A DNA stretch of 64,000 bases from Bradyrhizobium hereditatis (GCF_020329435.1 NZ_JAGKJK010000011.1:62001-126000); one strand, 5' to 3'. Shown: positions 28,180-37,096, numbered from the stretch's first letter. Translations and numbers: made by a program. The notes: generated from the sequence alone by a model not told the origin.

Positions 28180-29946
28180 CTAAAGCCTGTAGGCCGTGCG
28201 GAACCCGCCCCAGTGGCGGCCCTTGACGCGGACCGGCACGTCGATCTCGCGCATCATCACGGTATTACCGTTGCCCATGTCGCGGGCGTAGCTCTGGATC
28301 AGATAGGCGCGCTGATTGCGGCCGGCGGCAAGGCCCGCCGGATCGTTGAAGATGCGGCGGTTGCGGCTGTTGGCGGTGTTCCAGGTGACGTCGCCGGGCC
28401 GCTGCGGGTGCGAATAGATCTTGTTGTGAACAGGCAGATAGCCATTGGTGTCGACCATGGCGCAGAACGCCATCCGCTTGTCCTTGGCAAGAAATGCTTC
28501 CTGGAACGGCGGCAGGGCGCGATCGGCCCAGTCCAGGATCCTTGTGCGGTATTGCACCGGGTTGGTACCGGGTATTTCGACATAGTTGGTGTCGAACATG
28601 TCTTCCATCGAGATGGCGCCGCTGTCGATGCCGCTCTCGAAGATCTTCTTCAAGGCAGCGCCGGCTTCCATCGCGCGGGTGACCGCCTCGGTGTTGTCGT
28701 CCTGGATCGACCACATCTTGTCTTCGAGCTTCTCGACCAGCGCGGCGCTCGGCCGTTCGAATCGCGCGTGCGTGCCGGCCTTGGAGCGCTCACTGACGCG
28801 AATGCGGCAGGCGCCGACGTCCTGCAGCGTCGCATCAAAACTCTGGCCCTGGGCCAGCCTTTCGGCATCGGGTCCACTGACCAGGATGCCATCCATCGAG
28901 ATTTCGTAGACCGGCGCAGAGATGATGCCGCGCGGCGTCTGCATCTCGATCTTGAGGCTACAGGGCAGCTTCTGCTGCTCGCGCCGCTCGGTGCGCTCGC
29001 CATCCTTTTCACCATGGCGCAGCAGCACGGCGCAGCGCGCCTTGAGTTTTTGCGCGAATGCGGTGACGGCCCGTCCGGCCTTGGCAACGCTTTCGCCACG
29101 CGCCTCGGCTTCCTTGGTCGCGCTGTCGATCTCGCTTGCGCTGTCGCTGACCGAGACGATGAAGCTGGAGGCGGAAGCCGCGTTGTCGGCGATTTCGCCG
29201 GTGGTCGCGTTCTGCTCGGCGACCGCGCCGTTGACGTTCTCGAATACCGGGCGGATCGCCGCGATTGCCTGCGTAATGCGATGAACGGCGTCGACCGAGC
29301 CGGCGGCATCGCGCTGCAGCGCATCGATCTTCTTGGTGATCTCTTCGGTGGCGTTCTGCGTTTGAACCGCGAGCGCCTTCACTTCGGTGGCGACGACAGC
29401 GAAGCCGCGGCCGGCCTCGCCGGCGCGCGCGGCCTCGATGGTGGAATTGAGCGCCAGCAGGGTGGTCTGGCGCGCGATCTGCGCGATCAGATTGACGACA
29501 TTGCCGATCGCCGCCGAGGACTCCCGCAGCCGATCGACATTGGTGCTGGCTTCGCGGGCGGCCTCGCTGGCCTGGTCGGCGAGCTTGCCGGCGTCGCGCA
29601 CCTGCGCGCCGATCCCCTGCGCCGAATGGGTGAACTTGTCGGCGGCGTGCGAAAAACTCGTTGCCGTGCTCTGGGCGGCGCTGGAACGACTCGTCAGCGC
29701 GTCGGTGCGCTGGCGGATGGTCGAGAGCGTCGCAGCCGTGGCCTCGGCGCCGCCAGCGACCGAGTTGGCCGCACGCTCGAGCTGGCGGATCATCGCGCCG
29801 AGTTCGAGTTCCAGAAGTTCGAGGATCGCCTTGGCTGAATCGCCGTCGTCGGAGGTGGTTTCCGCCGCAGTGGCGGCCTGAACCTTGGGCGGGACGGCGG
29901 GCGCGGCCGGTTCCGGCATCCGCTTTTTGAACAAACCGAAGGCCAT
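28180..29946 (-). CDS. Soluble chemoreceptor with PilZ-like segment and C-terminal sensory domain
   Basis: 588 residues, no transmembrane helices. After a short Pro/Ala linker come coiled coil and the MCP signalling hairpin TTLLALNSTIEAARAGEAGRGFAVVATEVKAL (split: about 160-192). A segment ERREQQKLPCSLKIEM...PVYEISMDGILV (about 320-360) resembles PilZ-type c-di-GMP-binding folds. The last 150 residues form a domain with YLPVHNK, NSRNRRIFNDPAGLAA, YARDMGNGN and VKGRHWGGFRTAYRL that recurs in the neighbouring receptor. A sensory module after the signalling domain is unusual. It probably arose by duplication with its frameshifted neighbour. Ligand unknown. Confidence 0.85.
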   Translation of the reverse strand: MAFGLFKKRMPEPAAPAVPPKVQAATAAETTSDDGDSAKAILELLELELGAMIRQLERAANSVAGGAEATAATLSTIRQRTDALTSRSSAAQSTATSFSHAADKFTHSAQGIGAQVRDAGKLADQASEAAREASTNVDRLRESSAAIGNVVNLIAQIARQTTLLALNSTIEAARAGEAGRGFAVVATEVKALAVQTQNATEEITKKIDALQRDAAGSVDAVHRITQAIAAIRPVFENVNGAVAEQNATTGEIADNAASASSFIVSVSDSASEIDSATKEAEARGESVAKAGRAVTAFAQKLKARCAVLLRHGEKDGERTERREQQKLPCSLKIEMQTPRGIISAPVYEISMDGILVSGPDAERLAQGQSFDATLQDVGACRIRVSERSKAGTHARFERPSAALVEKLEDKMWSIQDDNTEAVTRAMEAGAALKKIFESGIDSGAISMEDMFDTNYVEIPGTNPVQYRTRILDWADRALPPFQEAFLAKDKRMAFCAMVDTNGYLPVHNKIYSHPQRPGDVTWNTANSRNRRIFNDPAGLAAGRNQRAYLIQSYARDMGNGNTVMMREIDVPVRVKGRHWGGFRTAYRL

Positions 29947-30139
29947 GATGTCTCTTAAAAGTTGAGGACCGCGTGCGAAATCCTCTCATCCGAGCATGAA
30001 GTCATGGTTAACAACTGCCTGTTTTTCCCGCAGGCACGCACTACTTTAGTAGCCGAATCGGCCGCAAATCTTTGATTTCAGCCGAGTGGCGGCCTATAAG
30101 CCGCGCTTCACCTACATTTCCTGGACGAAGAGACCCCGC

Positions 30140-30886
30140 ATGGCCGGCCATTCCCAATTCAAGAACATCATGCACCGCAAGGGCCGGCAGGATGCCCAGA
30201 AGTCCAAGCTGTTCAGCAAGTTGGCCCGCGAAATCACCGTTGCGGCCAAGCTGGGAACTCCGGACCCGGCCATGAACCCCCGGCTGCGCTCGGCCGTCAT
30301 CGCGGCGCGTCAGGAAAACATGCCGAAGGACAATATCGAGCGCGCCATCAAGAAGGCGGTCGGCGGCGAGAGCGAGAGCTATGACGAAATCCGCTACGAG
30401 GGCTACGGGCCTGGCGGGGTCGCCGTGATCGTCGAGGCACTGACCGATAACCGCAACCGCGCCGCCTCGGACATCCGCTCCTACTTCACCAAATCCGGCG
30501 GCAATCTCGGCGAAACCGGCTCGGTCGCCTTCATGTTCGACCGCACCGGCATCATCGAATATGACGCCAGCGTCGCCTCCGACGACGCCATGCTGGAAGC
30601 CGCGATCGAGGCCGGCGCCGACGACGTGGTCTCCAGCGAAAGCGGCCACGAGATCTACGCCTCGCAGGAAACCTTCCGCGAAGTCGCCAAAGCGCTGGAA
30701 GGCAAGTTCGGCGAAGCCCGCAAGGCAGCGCTGACCTGGAAGCCGCAGAACACGGTCGCGGTCGACGACGAGACCGGCGAGAAGCTGCTCAAGCTGATAG
30801 ATCTGCTCAACGAGCACGACGACGTTCAGAACGTCTACGCCAATTTCGAGGTCTCCGACGCCCTGATGGCGAAGATGGGCGGGTAG
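30140..30886 (+). CDS. yebC: YebC/PmpR family protein
   Basis: 248 residues, full length. N-terminus MAGHSQFKNIMHRKGRQDAQK is the family hallmark, followed by the central AIKKAVGGESESYDEIRYEGYGPGGVA and the C-terminal DVQNVYANFE. YebC proteins were first described as DNA-binding regulators, and some members have been linked to translation. The ATG at 30140 is chosen over an in-frame ATG 54 bp earlier. The gene precedes ruvC on the same strand, as in many proteobacteria. Confidence 0.94.
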   Translation: MAGHSQFKNIMHRKGRQDAQKSKLFSKLAREITVAAKLGTPDPAMNPRLRSAVIAARQENMPKDNIERAIKKAVGGESESYDEIRYEGYGPGGVAVIVEALTDNRNRAASDIRSYFTKSGGNLGETGSVAFMFDRTGIIEYDASVASDDAMLEAAIEAGADDVVSSESGHEIYASQETFREVAKALEGKFGEARKAALTWKPQNTVAVDDETGEKLLKLIDLLNEHDDVQNVYANFEVSDALMAKMGG

Positions 30887-31092
30887 ACCATAGCGCCTCT
30901 CCACCCTCTACTGTCGTCGCCCGGCTTGACCGGGCGATCCAGTATGCCAGAGGCGGTAGTGCTTCTGCCGAGAAGCCGCTGCCTTCGCGGGGATGATGCG
31001 CGGAATGTGTGGGTACGTCCGGAGCGCGCATCCCAGGGGATTTCCGTTCTCTTTATGTTTCGTTCACCCCGCTCTGGCGCTATCACTACGCC

Positions 31093-31623
31093 ATGACATC
31101 CCCACCGATTCGCCAACCCGTTCGCATCATCGGTATCGACCCCGGCCTGCGCCGCACCGGCTGGGGCGTGATCGAGAGCGAGGGCAACCGACTGGTCTTT
31201 ATCGGCTGTGGCTCTGTCGAGCCGCCGGACGATCTGCCCTTGGCGAGCCGACTGCTCGCGATCCATGAGGGGCTCGGCGCCGTGCTCGGCGACCTCCGCC
31301 CAGCGGAGGCCGCGGTCGAGCAAACCTTTGTGAACAAGGACGGCGTTGCGACGCTGAAGCTCGGTCAGGCCCGCGGCGTCGCCATGCTGGCGCCCGCGAT
31401 GTTCGGTATTGCCGTTGCCGAATATGCGCCCAACCAGGTCAAGAAGACCGTGGTCGGCGCCGGACATGCGGACAAGAACCAGATCGCGGTGATGCTGAAG
31501 ATTCTTTTGCCGAAGGCCGAGCCGAAATCCCCAGATGCAGCGGACGCGCTCGCCATCGCCATTACCCACGCCCATCACCGCCAGGGCGCCGCGCTGCGGA
31601 TGAAGGTGGCCGACGCATGGTGA
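31093..31623 (+). CDS. ruvC: Holliday junction resolvase RuvC
   Basis: 176 residues. It has the catalytic carboxylates of the RNase-H fold: IIGIDPGLRRTGWGV (first Asp), AAVEQTFVNKD (Glu), and SPDAADALAIAITHAH with the last Asp pair. It cuts Holliday junctions with RuvAB. The ATG at 31093 gives the conserved start; the longer frame upstream is not conserved. It is followed after a 313-bp spacer by ruvA. Confidence 0.95.
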   Translation: MTSPPIRQPVRIIGIDPGLRRTGWGVIESEGNRLVFIGCGSVEPPDDLPLASRLLAIHEGLGAVLGDLRPAEAAVEQTFVNKDGVATLKLGQARGVAMLAPAMFGIAVAEYAPNQVKKTVVGAGHADKNQIAVMLKILLPKAEPKSPDAADALAIAITHAHHRQGAALRMKVADAW

Positions 31624-31936
31624 GCGGTTGCTGTGTGAAGCAAAGTGAGGAGAGCACATCGGTCGGGCTCCCTCCCCCCTTGCGGGGGAGGGTTGGGGAG
31701 AGGGGTAAGCCCCGGGCTCAGATCGAAGACATGCGGCGGCCCTCTATCGACGAACCGATCGAGATCATCGGACAGAACGTTCTTGCTGTACGTCAACCAA
31801 CTGAACAAGCGGCACCCCTCTCCCTAGCCCTCCCCCGCAAGGGGGGAGGGAACCCGCCCGCCGGTGTGTCCCTCGCTGATATCGCCACCACCGTTATCGG
31901 CTCCGCCGTCACCAGCGTCGAATTGCGGACTCCAAG
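31624..31936. repeat. ruvC-ruvA spacer carrying an inverted pair of C-rich/G-rich repeats
   Basis: GGGCTCCCTCCCCCCTTGCGG with GGGAGGGTTGGGGAGAGGGG (about 31665-31706) recurs inverted as CCCCTCTCCCTAGCCCTCCCC and GCAAGGGGGGAGGGAACC (about 31815-31855). The two arms could pair over roughly 100 bp. The same motif family reappears near 42400, 55325 and 20560. I see no gene here. Confidence 0.65.
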
Positions 31937-32554
31937 ATGATCGGCAAACTCAAAGGCCTGATCGATTCCTACGGCGAGGATTTCGTGATCCTCGACGTCG
32001 GCGGCGTGGGCTATCAGGTGCATTGCTCCTCGCGCACGCTGCAGGCGCTGCCGTCGCCCGGCGAGGCCGCGGTGCTGTCGATCGAGACCTATGTCCGCGA
32101 AGACCAGATAAAGCTGTTCGGCTTCCGCACCGACACCGAGCGCGAATGGTTTCGCCTGCTCCAGACCGTCCAGGGCGTCGGCGCTAAGGTCGCGCTTGCG
32201 GTGCTCGGCACCTTGCCGCCGGCCGAACTCGCCAACGCGATTGCGCTGCGCGACAAGGCCGCGGTGTCGCGCACGCCCGGCGTCGGCCCGAAAGTCGCCG
32301 AGCGCATCGTCAGCGAACTCAAGGACAAGGCACCTGCATTCGCCAATGTCGATCCCGCCGTCGTGCATCTTGCCGGCGCCGTCGACGATCACCGCGCGCC
32401 GCGCCCGGTGACTGATGCGATCTCGGCCCTCGTCAATCTCGGCTACGGCCAGCCGCAGGCCGCCGCCGCCATTGCATCCGCTTCGCGCAGCGCCGGTGAA
32501 AATGCCGAGACCGCACAACTGATCCGGCTAGGTCTGAAGGAATTGTCGAAATAG
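31937..32554 (+). CDS. ruvA: Holliday junction DNA helicase subunit RuvA
   Basis: 205 residues, full length. The N-terminal OB-fold MIGKLKGLIDSYGEDFVILDVGGVGYQVHCS is followed by two helix-hairpin-helix motifs (LLQTVQGVGAKVALAVLG and SRTPGVGPKVAERIVSELKDK) that bind the junction, and a C-terminal domain (VNLGYGQPQAAAAI) that contacts RuvB. Same strand as ruvC and ruvB. Confidence 0.96.
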   Translation: MIGKLKGLIDSYGEDFVILDVGGVGYQVHCSSRTLQALPSPGEAAVLSIETYVREDQIKLFGFRTDTEREWFRLLQTVQGVGAKVALAVLGTLPPAELANAIALRDKAAVSRTPGVGPKVAERIVSELKDKAPAFANVDPAVVHLAGAVDDHRAPRPVTDAISALVNLGYGQPQAAAAIASASRSAGENAETAQLIRLGLKELSK

Positions 32555-32594
32555 ACTGCCGTCGGCTGGCCCCCGACTGACGAAGGAACGCATT

Positions 32595-33014
32595 TTGCTG
32601 AGCAAGAAGGACGAGGAGCTGATCGCCGCCGCCACCGAAGTCATCACCTTGCGCTATCGCAACGACTGGCAGGAAGTCGGCGCCGCCATGCGCACCCGCG
32701 ACGGCCGTATTGTCACCGGCGTGAATATCGACGCCTATATCGGCCGGATCGCGGTCTGCGCCGAAGCGATTGCCATCGGTCGTGCCATCACTGAAAACGG
32801 CGACCGCGGCATTGAAACCATCGTCGCCGTGCGCCACCCCAAGCCCGGTGAACCCGGCAAGGTCGCGGTGGTGTCTCCCTGCGGCATCTGTCGCGAGCTG
32901 ATCCACGACTATGATGCCAACGCTCGGGTCATCGTCCCCGACAACGGCCGTGAGCCGAAAGCCGTGAGCGTCGGCAAACTCCTGCCGAACAAGTACAAGC
33001 GGGGCAGCGAGTGA
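32595..33014 (+). CDS. Cytidine deaminase-like protein embedded in the ruv operon
   Basis: 139 residues from a TTG start at 32595 (no earlier ATG). Zinc-ligand motifs of the CDA fold are intact: VCAEAIAIGRA (Cys-Ala-Glu) around residue 56 and SPCGICRELI (Pro-Cys-x-x-Cys) around 96. The size and the ERA-like tail fit the cytidine deaminase / blasticidin-S deaminase group. It would deaminate a free nucleoside, though substrate is unknown. It lies between ruvA and ruvB, and its stop overlaps the ruvB GTG start by 4 bp, which ties its translation to ruvB. Confidence 0.85.
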   Translation: MLSKKDEELIAAATEVITLRYRNDWQEVGAAMRTRDGRIVTGVNIDAYIGRIAVCAEAIAIGRAITENGDRGIETIVAVRHPKPGEPGKVAVVSPCGICRELIHDYDANARVIVPDNGREPKAVSVGKLLPNKYKRGSE

Positions 33015-34060
33015 ACACGCCCTCCCGCATCGTCACCCCCGAGCGCCGCAGCGACGATGTCGGCGACACCGCGCTGCGCCCGCAACTGCTGTCCGAATTC
33101 GTCGGCCAGGCGCAGGCGCGCAAGAACCTCTCGATCTTCATCGAGGCGGCACGCAAGCGCGGCGAGGCGCTGGATCACGTGCTGTTCGTAGGACCTCCCG
33201 GCCTCGGCAAGACCACGCTGGCGCAGATCGTCGCGCGCGAACTCGGCGTCGGCTTTCGCGCCACGTCAGGTCCGGTGATTGCGAAGGCCGGTGATCTCGC
33301 GGCGCTGCTGACGAACCTCGAGGAGCGCGACGTGCTCTTCATCGACGAAATCCATCGCCTCAGCCCGGCGGTCGAGGAAGTGCTGTATCCGGCGATGGAG
33401 GACTTTCAGCTCGACCTCATCATCGGCGAGGGGCCGGCGGCGCGTTCGGTGAAGATTGAGCTTGCAAAATTCACCCTCGTCGGCGCCACCACGCGCGCGG
33501 GCCTGTTGACCAATCCGCTGCGCGACCGCTTCGGCATTCCAATCCGGCTGAATTTCTATACCGAGGAAGAGCTGGAGAAGATCGTGTCCCGCGGCGCGCG
33601 CGTGCTCAATATCGGCATGACGTCCGACGGCGCCAACGAGATTGCGCGCCGCGCCCGCGGCACGCCGCGCATCGCCGGCCGACTGTTGCGCCGCGTGCGC
33701 GACTTTGCCTCCGCAGCGGACGCCAGCTCCGTCGACCGCGCCATCGCCGACCACGCGCTGAGCGCGCTGGAAGTCGATGCCGCCGGCCTCGATGCCATGG
33801 ACCGGCGCTACCTCACGACGATCGCGCTGAACTATGGCGGCGGACCTGTCGGCGTTGAAACCATGGCGGCGGCGCTGTCGGAGCCGCGCGATGCGATCGA
33901 GGACATCATCGAGCCCTATCTGATCCAGTGCGGCTATCTGCAGCGCACCCCGCGCGGCCGGCTCTTGACCTCGCACGCCTTCCGCCATCTCGGCCTGGCC
34001 GAGCCCACGCGCGATCCCGCCCAATTCGGCCTGTTCGGCAACGGCGACAGCGACGACTGA
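33011..34060 (+). CDS. ruvB: Holliday junction branch-migration ATPase RuvB
   Basis: 349 residues from GTG 33011. AAA+ motifs are complete: Walker A FVGPPGLGKTTLA (about 58-70), Walker B DVLFIDEIHRL (about 109-119), sensor LVGATTRAGLLTNPLRDRFG and a C-terminal winged helix RTPRGRLLTSHAFRHLG. It drives branch migration with RuvA. It is coupled to the deaminase gene by a 4-bp overlap. Confidence 0.97.
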   Translation: MNTPSRIVTPERRSDDVGDTALRPQLLSEFVGQAQARKNLSIFIEAARKRGEALDHVLFVGPPGLGKTTLAQIVARELGVGFRATSGPVIAKAGDLAALLTNLEERDVLFIDEIHRLSPAVEEVLYPAMEDFQLDLIIGEGPAARSVKIELAKFTLVGATTRAGLLTNPLRDRFGIPIRLNFYTEEELEKIVSRGARVLNIGMTSDGANEIARRARGTPRIAGRLLRRVRDFASAADASSVDRAIADHALSALEVDAAGLDAMDRRYLTTIALNYGGGPVGVETMAAALSEPRDAIEDIIEPYLIQCGYLQRTPRGRLLTSHAFRHLGLAEPTRDPAQFGLFGNGDSDD

Positions 34061-34151
34061 CTGCTTCGAACCCGATCATTCCGGCGGTGCACTAAGGGCA
34101 AAATGGCCGGCGCGCAGCGCCAGTTTTGCTCGCCGTGGAGGGGCACTATCG

Positions 34152-35021
34152 ATGGGATCGACCGAAGACGCTGACATGCTCGCTCTCATTGCCGCGGCGC
34201 CGGAACTGGCGACGCCCGATGACACCGAGGCCTTCCTCGACGGCATGCCGATTTCGGAGCTTGCCTCGATGTGGGGCGCGTTGCAGCGCCTCAGCCGCCG
34301 CGACCAGACCGGCGCCGCCTGGTCGGCGATCCTCTATTTCGATCATCTGCCGCACAAGCGGCCGGAGCGTGCGCTCGATCTCGCGCTCGAAGTGCTGCGC
34401 TCGGAGACCGACAAACCGACGGTGATGCAGCTCAATGACAAGTTCATGCTGTCGCTGCTCTACGCCCATGGCGCCGCCGTGATCGAGCGTATCGAGGCCG
34501 AGGCGAAGCAGAATGCCGCGCTGCGCTGGCTCTTGGGCGGAATTCACTTCGGACCCGACGAGCCGTTCCAGCGCCGCATCGAGGCGATCGCCGACTTGAA
34601 GGGCTGGCGCGCCGACGATCTCGCGCGGCGCACGCCGAAGCGCCCGCTCGATTGCGAGGCGATGTCGGTGGTAGAATTGGCACGCGCCTGGGTCGAGCAG
34701 TACTCGAAATCCGAGCGCGACCGCGATGACAATTTCTTCATCATGATGGATTATGAGCGCGACCTGCGGAAGGAGGATCCCGATAGGGCGATCGATCTCA
34801 TCCTCGAAATCCTGAAGATCGAGGCCAATCCGGTGCTATTGTCGCTACTCGCGGCGGGGCCGCTGGAGGATGTCATCAGCATGGAGACCATCGACCGGAT
34901 CGAGCGCGAAGCGTCCGCCAACAAGCGCTTCCACGATCTGCTCGGCGGCGTGTGGTATTATCGTGCACCCGCTGAGCTGAAGGCGCGGCTGGACGCGCTG
35001 GTGGGGCAGAACCGGTGGTGA
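34152..35021 (+). CDS. Two-repeat protein of unknown function (DUF6869-like)
   Basis: 289 residues, soluble, acidic, mostly helical. The sequence consists of two related halves: ISELASMWGALQRL...ERALDLALEVLR...LRWLLGGIHF (about 32-135) and VVELARAWVEQYSK...DRAIDLILEILK...FHDLLGGVWY (about 175-275), so it arose by internal duplication. The pattern resembles DUF6869. No catalytic motif is visible. It lies between ruvB and the phosphoesterase gene and may belong to the same transcription unit. Confidence 0.75.
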   Translation: MGSTEDADMLALIAAAPELATPDDTEAFLDGMPISELASMWGALQRLSRRDQTGAAWSAILYFDHLPHKRPERALDLALEVLRSETDKPTVMQLNDKFMLSLLYAHGAAVIERIEAEAKQNAALRWLLGGIHFGPDEPFQRRIEAIADLKGWRADDLARRTPKRPLDCEAMSVVELARAWVEQYSKSERDRDDNFFIMMDYERDLRKEDPDRAIDLILEILKIEANPVLLSLLAAGPLEDVISMETIDRIEREASANKRFHDLLGGVWYYRAPAELKARLDALVGQNRW

Positions 35022-35106
35022 GAAGCTGCTTGAGGTCTGCTGACGATCTGCACAAACGGACCGCAATTCGGGCTCAATCCGTCCGCATGTTTGCGCTGCA
35101 TCACGA

Positions 35107-36027
35107 TTGGATCACATGTTAACACGCCGTCATCTTCTGAAGACCATGGGTGGGCTGGGCGCGCTGGGCGTCTCGACCACCGCTTACGGATTCAGCGCGC
35201 CGGTCGTCCGGCTTCGCGTCGTCAGGTACAACATCTCGCCGCCGCAATGGCCGGCAGATCTCAAGCTCAGGATCGCCGCCATCGCTGACCTGCACGCCTG
35301 CGATCCATGGATGTCGCTTGATCACATTCAGGAGATCGTCGAGCGGACCAATGCGCTCAAGCCTGACATCGTCGTCATGCTCGGCGACTACGTGACCGGA
35401 CACCGCAAGATAACGCGTGTCATCCCCGATGCCGAATGGGCGGCAGTGCTGGCCGGGTTGAAGGCGCCGCTTGGCGTGCATGCGGTGCTCGGCAATCACG
35501 ACTGGTGGGAAGACAAGGCCGTGCAGCGCGACGGGTATGGATTGCCGTCCGCCGGTCGCGCACTGGAGAATGTCGGCATTCCCGTCTACGAGAACGACGC
35601 GAACAAGCTCAGCAAGAACGGCCATTCGTTCTGGCTCGCCGGCCTTGGCGATCAGCTCGCCTACGTTCCGGCGCGCCGCTTCCGCCCGCTCAAGCGGATC
35701 GGCGTCGACGATCTCGGTGCGACGCTGGCGAAGATCACTGATGATGCGCCGGTGATCATGATGGCGCACGAACCCGACATCGCCCGCCGCGTGCCCTCGC
35801 GCGTCGCGCTGCAGCTCTCTGGACATACCCATGGCGGCCAGGTGCGGATGCTCGGCTGGTCGCCGATTTCGCCGTCCGGACAGCAGCTCGCCTATGGCCA
35901 CATCAAGATGAACTGCGACATCGTCGTCTCCGGCGGCCTCGGCTGCAGCATCATGCCGTTCCGCCTCGGCGTTCCCCCGGAAATCGTGCTGGTGACAGTC
36001 GGGGCGGCGCCGCCGGCGGTGGCGTAG
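35107..36027 (+). CDS. Exported metallophosphoesterase (YkuE/YaeI-like), Tat signal
   Basis: 306 residues. The N-terminus LTRRHLLKTMGGLGALGVST is a twin-arginine signal, placing the enzyme in the periplasm. The calcineurin-like core is complete: IAAIADLHACDPWM, VVMLGDYVTGH, HAVLGNHDWWED, and MMAHEPD with SGHTHGGQVRM supplying metal-binding His/Asp residues. Related enzymes include lipid- or UDP-sugar-phosphatases; the substrate here is unknown. An alternative start is the ATG at 35116, 3 residues later. It precedes ybgC on the same strand. Confidence 0.88.
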   Translation: MDHMLTRRHLLKTMGGLGALGVSTTAYGFSAPVVRLRVVRYNISPPQWPADLKLRIAAIADLHACDPWMSLDHIQEIVERTNALKPDIVVMLGDYVTGHRKITRVIPDAEWAAVLAGLKAPLGVHAVLGNHDWWEDKAVQRDGYGLPSAGRALENVGIPVYENDANKLSKNGHSFWLAGLGDQLAYVPARRFRPLKRIGVDDLGATLAKITDDAPVIMMAHEPDIARRVPSRVALQLSGHTHGGQVRMLGWSPISPSGQQLAYGHIKMNCDIVVSGGLGCSIMPFRLGVPPEIVLVTVGAAPPAVA

Positions 36028-36102
36028 CGTTCCTGGCGGCGCTTGCGCGTCGCGCTGATTTTGCGCAAAACCAGCGCTTTCCAGCGCGAGCAGGAACCGT
36101 AA

Positions 36103-36558
36103 GTGACATCACCCATTCTCGACGGCGAGATCCGCGACGGTCGGCATCACATGCAGGTCCGCGTCTACTACGAGGACACGGATTTCTCCGGCATCGTCTA
36201 TCACGCAAACTATCTGCGCTTCATGGAGCGCGGCCGCACCAATCATCTGCGGCTGATGGGCGCCTCGCAGCACGCGCTGTTCGAGCAGGCGGAAGCGGAG
36301 ACACCGGGCTTTGCCTTCGTGGTGCGCTCGATGCAACTCGACTTCCTGCGGCCGGCGCGGATGGACGACGTGCTTGACGTCGTAACATGGCCGGTCGCGG
36401 TGAAGGGCGCCTCGATCACGCTGGCGCAGGAGGTGCGCCGCGGCGACGAGGTGCTGGTCAAGGCCGAGGTGCGGGTCGCCTTCATCAGCGAGGGCAGGGC
36501 ACAGCCGATCCCGAAATCGCTGCGGCTGTTGATGAAGGCAGACTTGGCCCCCGATTAA
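36103..36558 (+). CDS. ybgC: Tol-Pal-associated acyl-CoA thioesterase YbgC
   Basis: 151 residues from GTG 36103. A hotdog fold with the 4HBT active site YYEDTDFSGIVYHANYLRFMERGR (split about 23-46), the Asp being the presumed catalytic residue, and VRSMQLDFLRPARMDDVLDV. YbgC is normally the first gene of the tol-pal cluster; here it follows the ruv block as in other alphaproteobacteria, but tolQ is 21.7 kb away. Confidence 0.93.
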   Translation: MTSPILDGEIRDGRHHMQVRVYYEDTDFSGIVYHANYLRFMERGRTNHLRLMGASQHALFEQAEAETPGFAFVVRSMQLDFLRPARMDDVLDVVTWPVAVKGASITLAQEVRRGDEVLVKAEVRVAFISEGRAQPIPKSLRLLMKADLAPD

Positions 36559-36567
36559 ATCTTCGTA

Positions 36568-36596
36568 TTGACTCCCTGTACCGATCGGTACAATCT
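36568..36596 (+). promoter_or_regulatory. Promoter with 16-bp palindromic operator
   Basis: A TTGACT -35-like box (36568-36573) is followed by the perfect palindrome TGTACCGATCGGTACA (36577-36592), whose end overlaps a TACAAT -10-like box (36589-36594). The gene downstream is followed by a TetR-type regulator, the expected ligand-responsive repressor for this operator. Confidence 0.7.
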
Positions 36597-36624
36597 TCTC
36601 TGGTCATCACGCCGGAGAAATGCC

Positions 36625-37092
36625 ATGTCGCGTCCGCCGCTGCCGCCCTTCACCCGCGAAACCGCTGCGCAGAAGGCGCGCATGGCCGAGGACGCCTGGA
36701 ATTCGCGCGATCCTGTGAAGGTGTCGCTGGCCTATACCCAAGACAGCCGCTGGCGCAACCGCTCCGAATTCTTCCAGGGGCGCGAGGCGATCGTCGAATT
36801 CCTCACCCGCAAATGGGCGAAGGAGCACGACTATCGCCTGATCAAGGATCTCTGGGCGTTCGACCACAACCGCATCGCCGTGCGCTTCCAGTACGAGTGG
36901 CACGACGATGCCGGGCAGTGGCACCGCTCTTACGGCAACGAGCAGTGGGAGTTCGATGAGCATGGCCTGATGCGCCGGCGCGAGGCCAGCATCAACGATC
37001 TCGCGATCAAGGAAAGCGAGCGCCGCTTCCATTGGCCGGCGCCGGGGCCGCGCCCGGCCGACGTTCCCGGCCTCGGCGAGAATCCGCTGTGA
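36625..37092 (+). CDS. DUF1348 / NTF2-like protein
   Basis: 155 residues. The sequence FTRETAAQKARMAEDAWNSRDP, then DSRWRNRSEFFQGREAIVEFLTRKWAKE and YEWHDDAGQWHRSYGNEQWEFDE is the DUF1348 pattern, a nuclear-transport-factor-2-like cone fold with a deep pocket. No catalytic role is established. The ATG at 36625 follows GGAGAAATGCC and a palindromic operator. It ends 4 bp before the TetR gene, so the pair forms an operon probably under TetR control. Confidence 0.86.
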   Translation: MSRPPLPPFTRETAAQKARMAEDAWNSRDPVKVSLAYTQDSRWRNRSEFFQGREAIVEFLTRKWAKEHDYRLIKDLWAFDHNRIAVRFQYEWHDDAGQWHRSYGNEQWEFDEHGLMRRREASINDLAIKESERRFHWPAPGPRPADVPGLGENPL

Positions 37093-37096
37093 TCAG

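Noticed and set aside
28024..29838. 604-codon ORF opposite to the chemoreceptor gene
   Set aside because: Antisense shadow of the real MCP; Arg/Gly/Asp-rich translation with no motifs.
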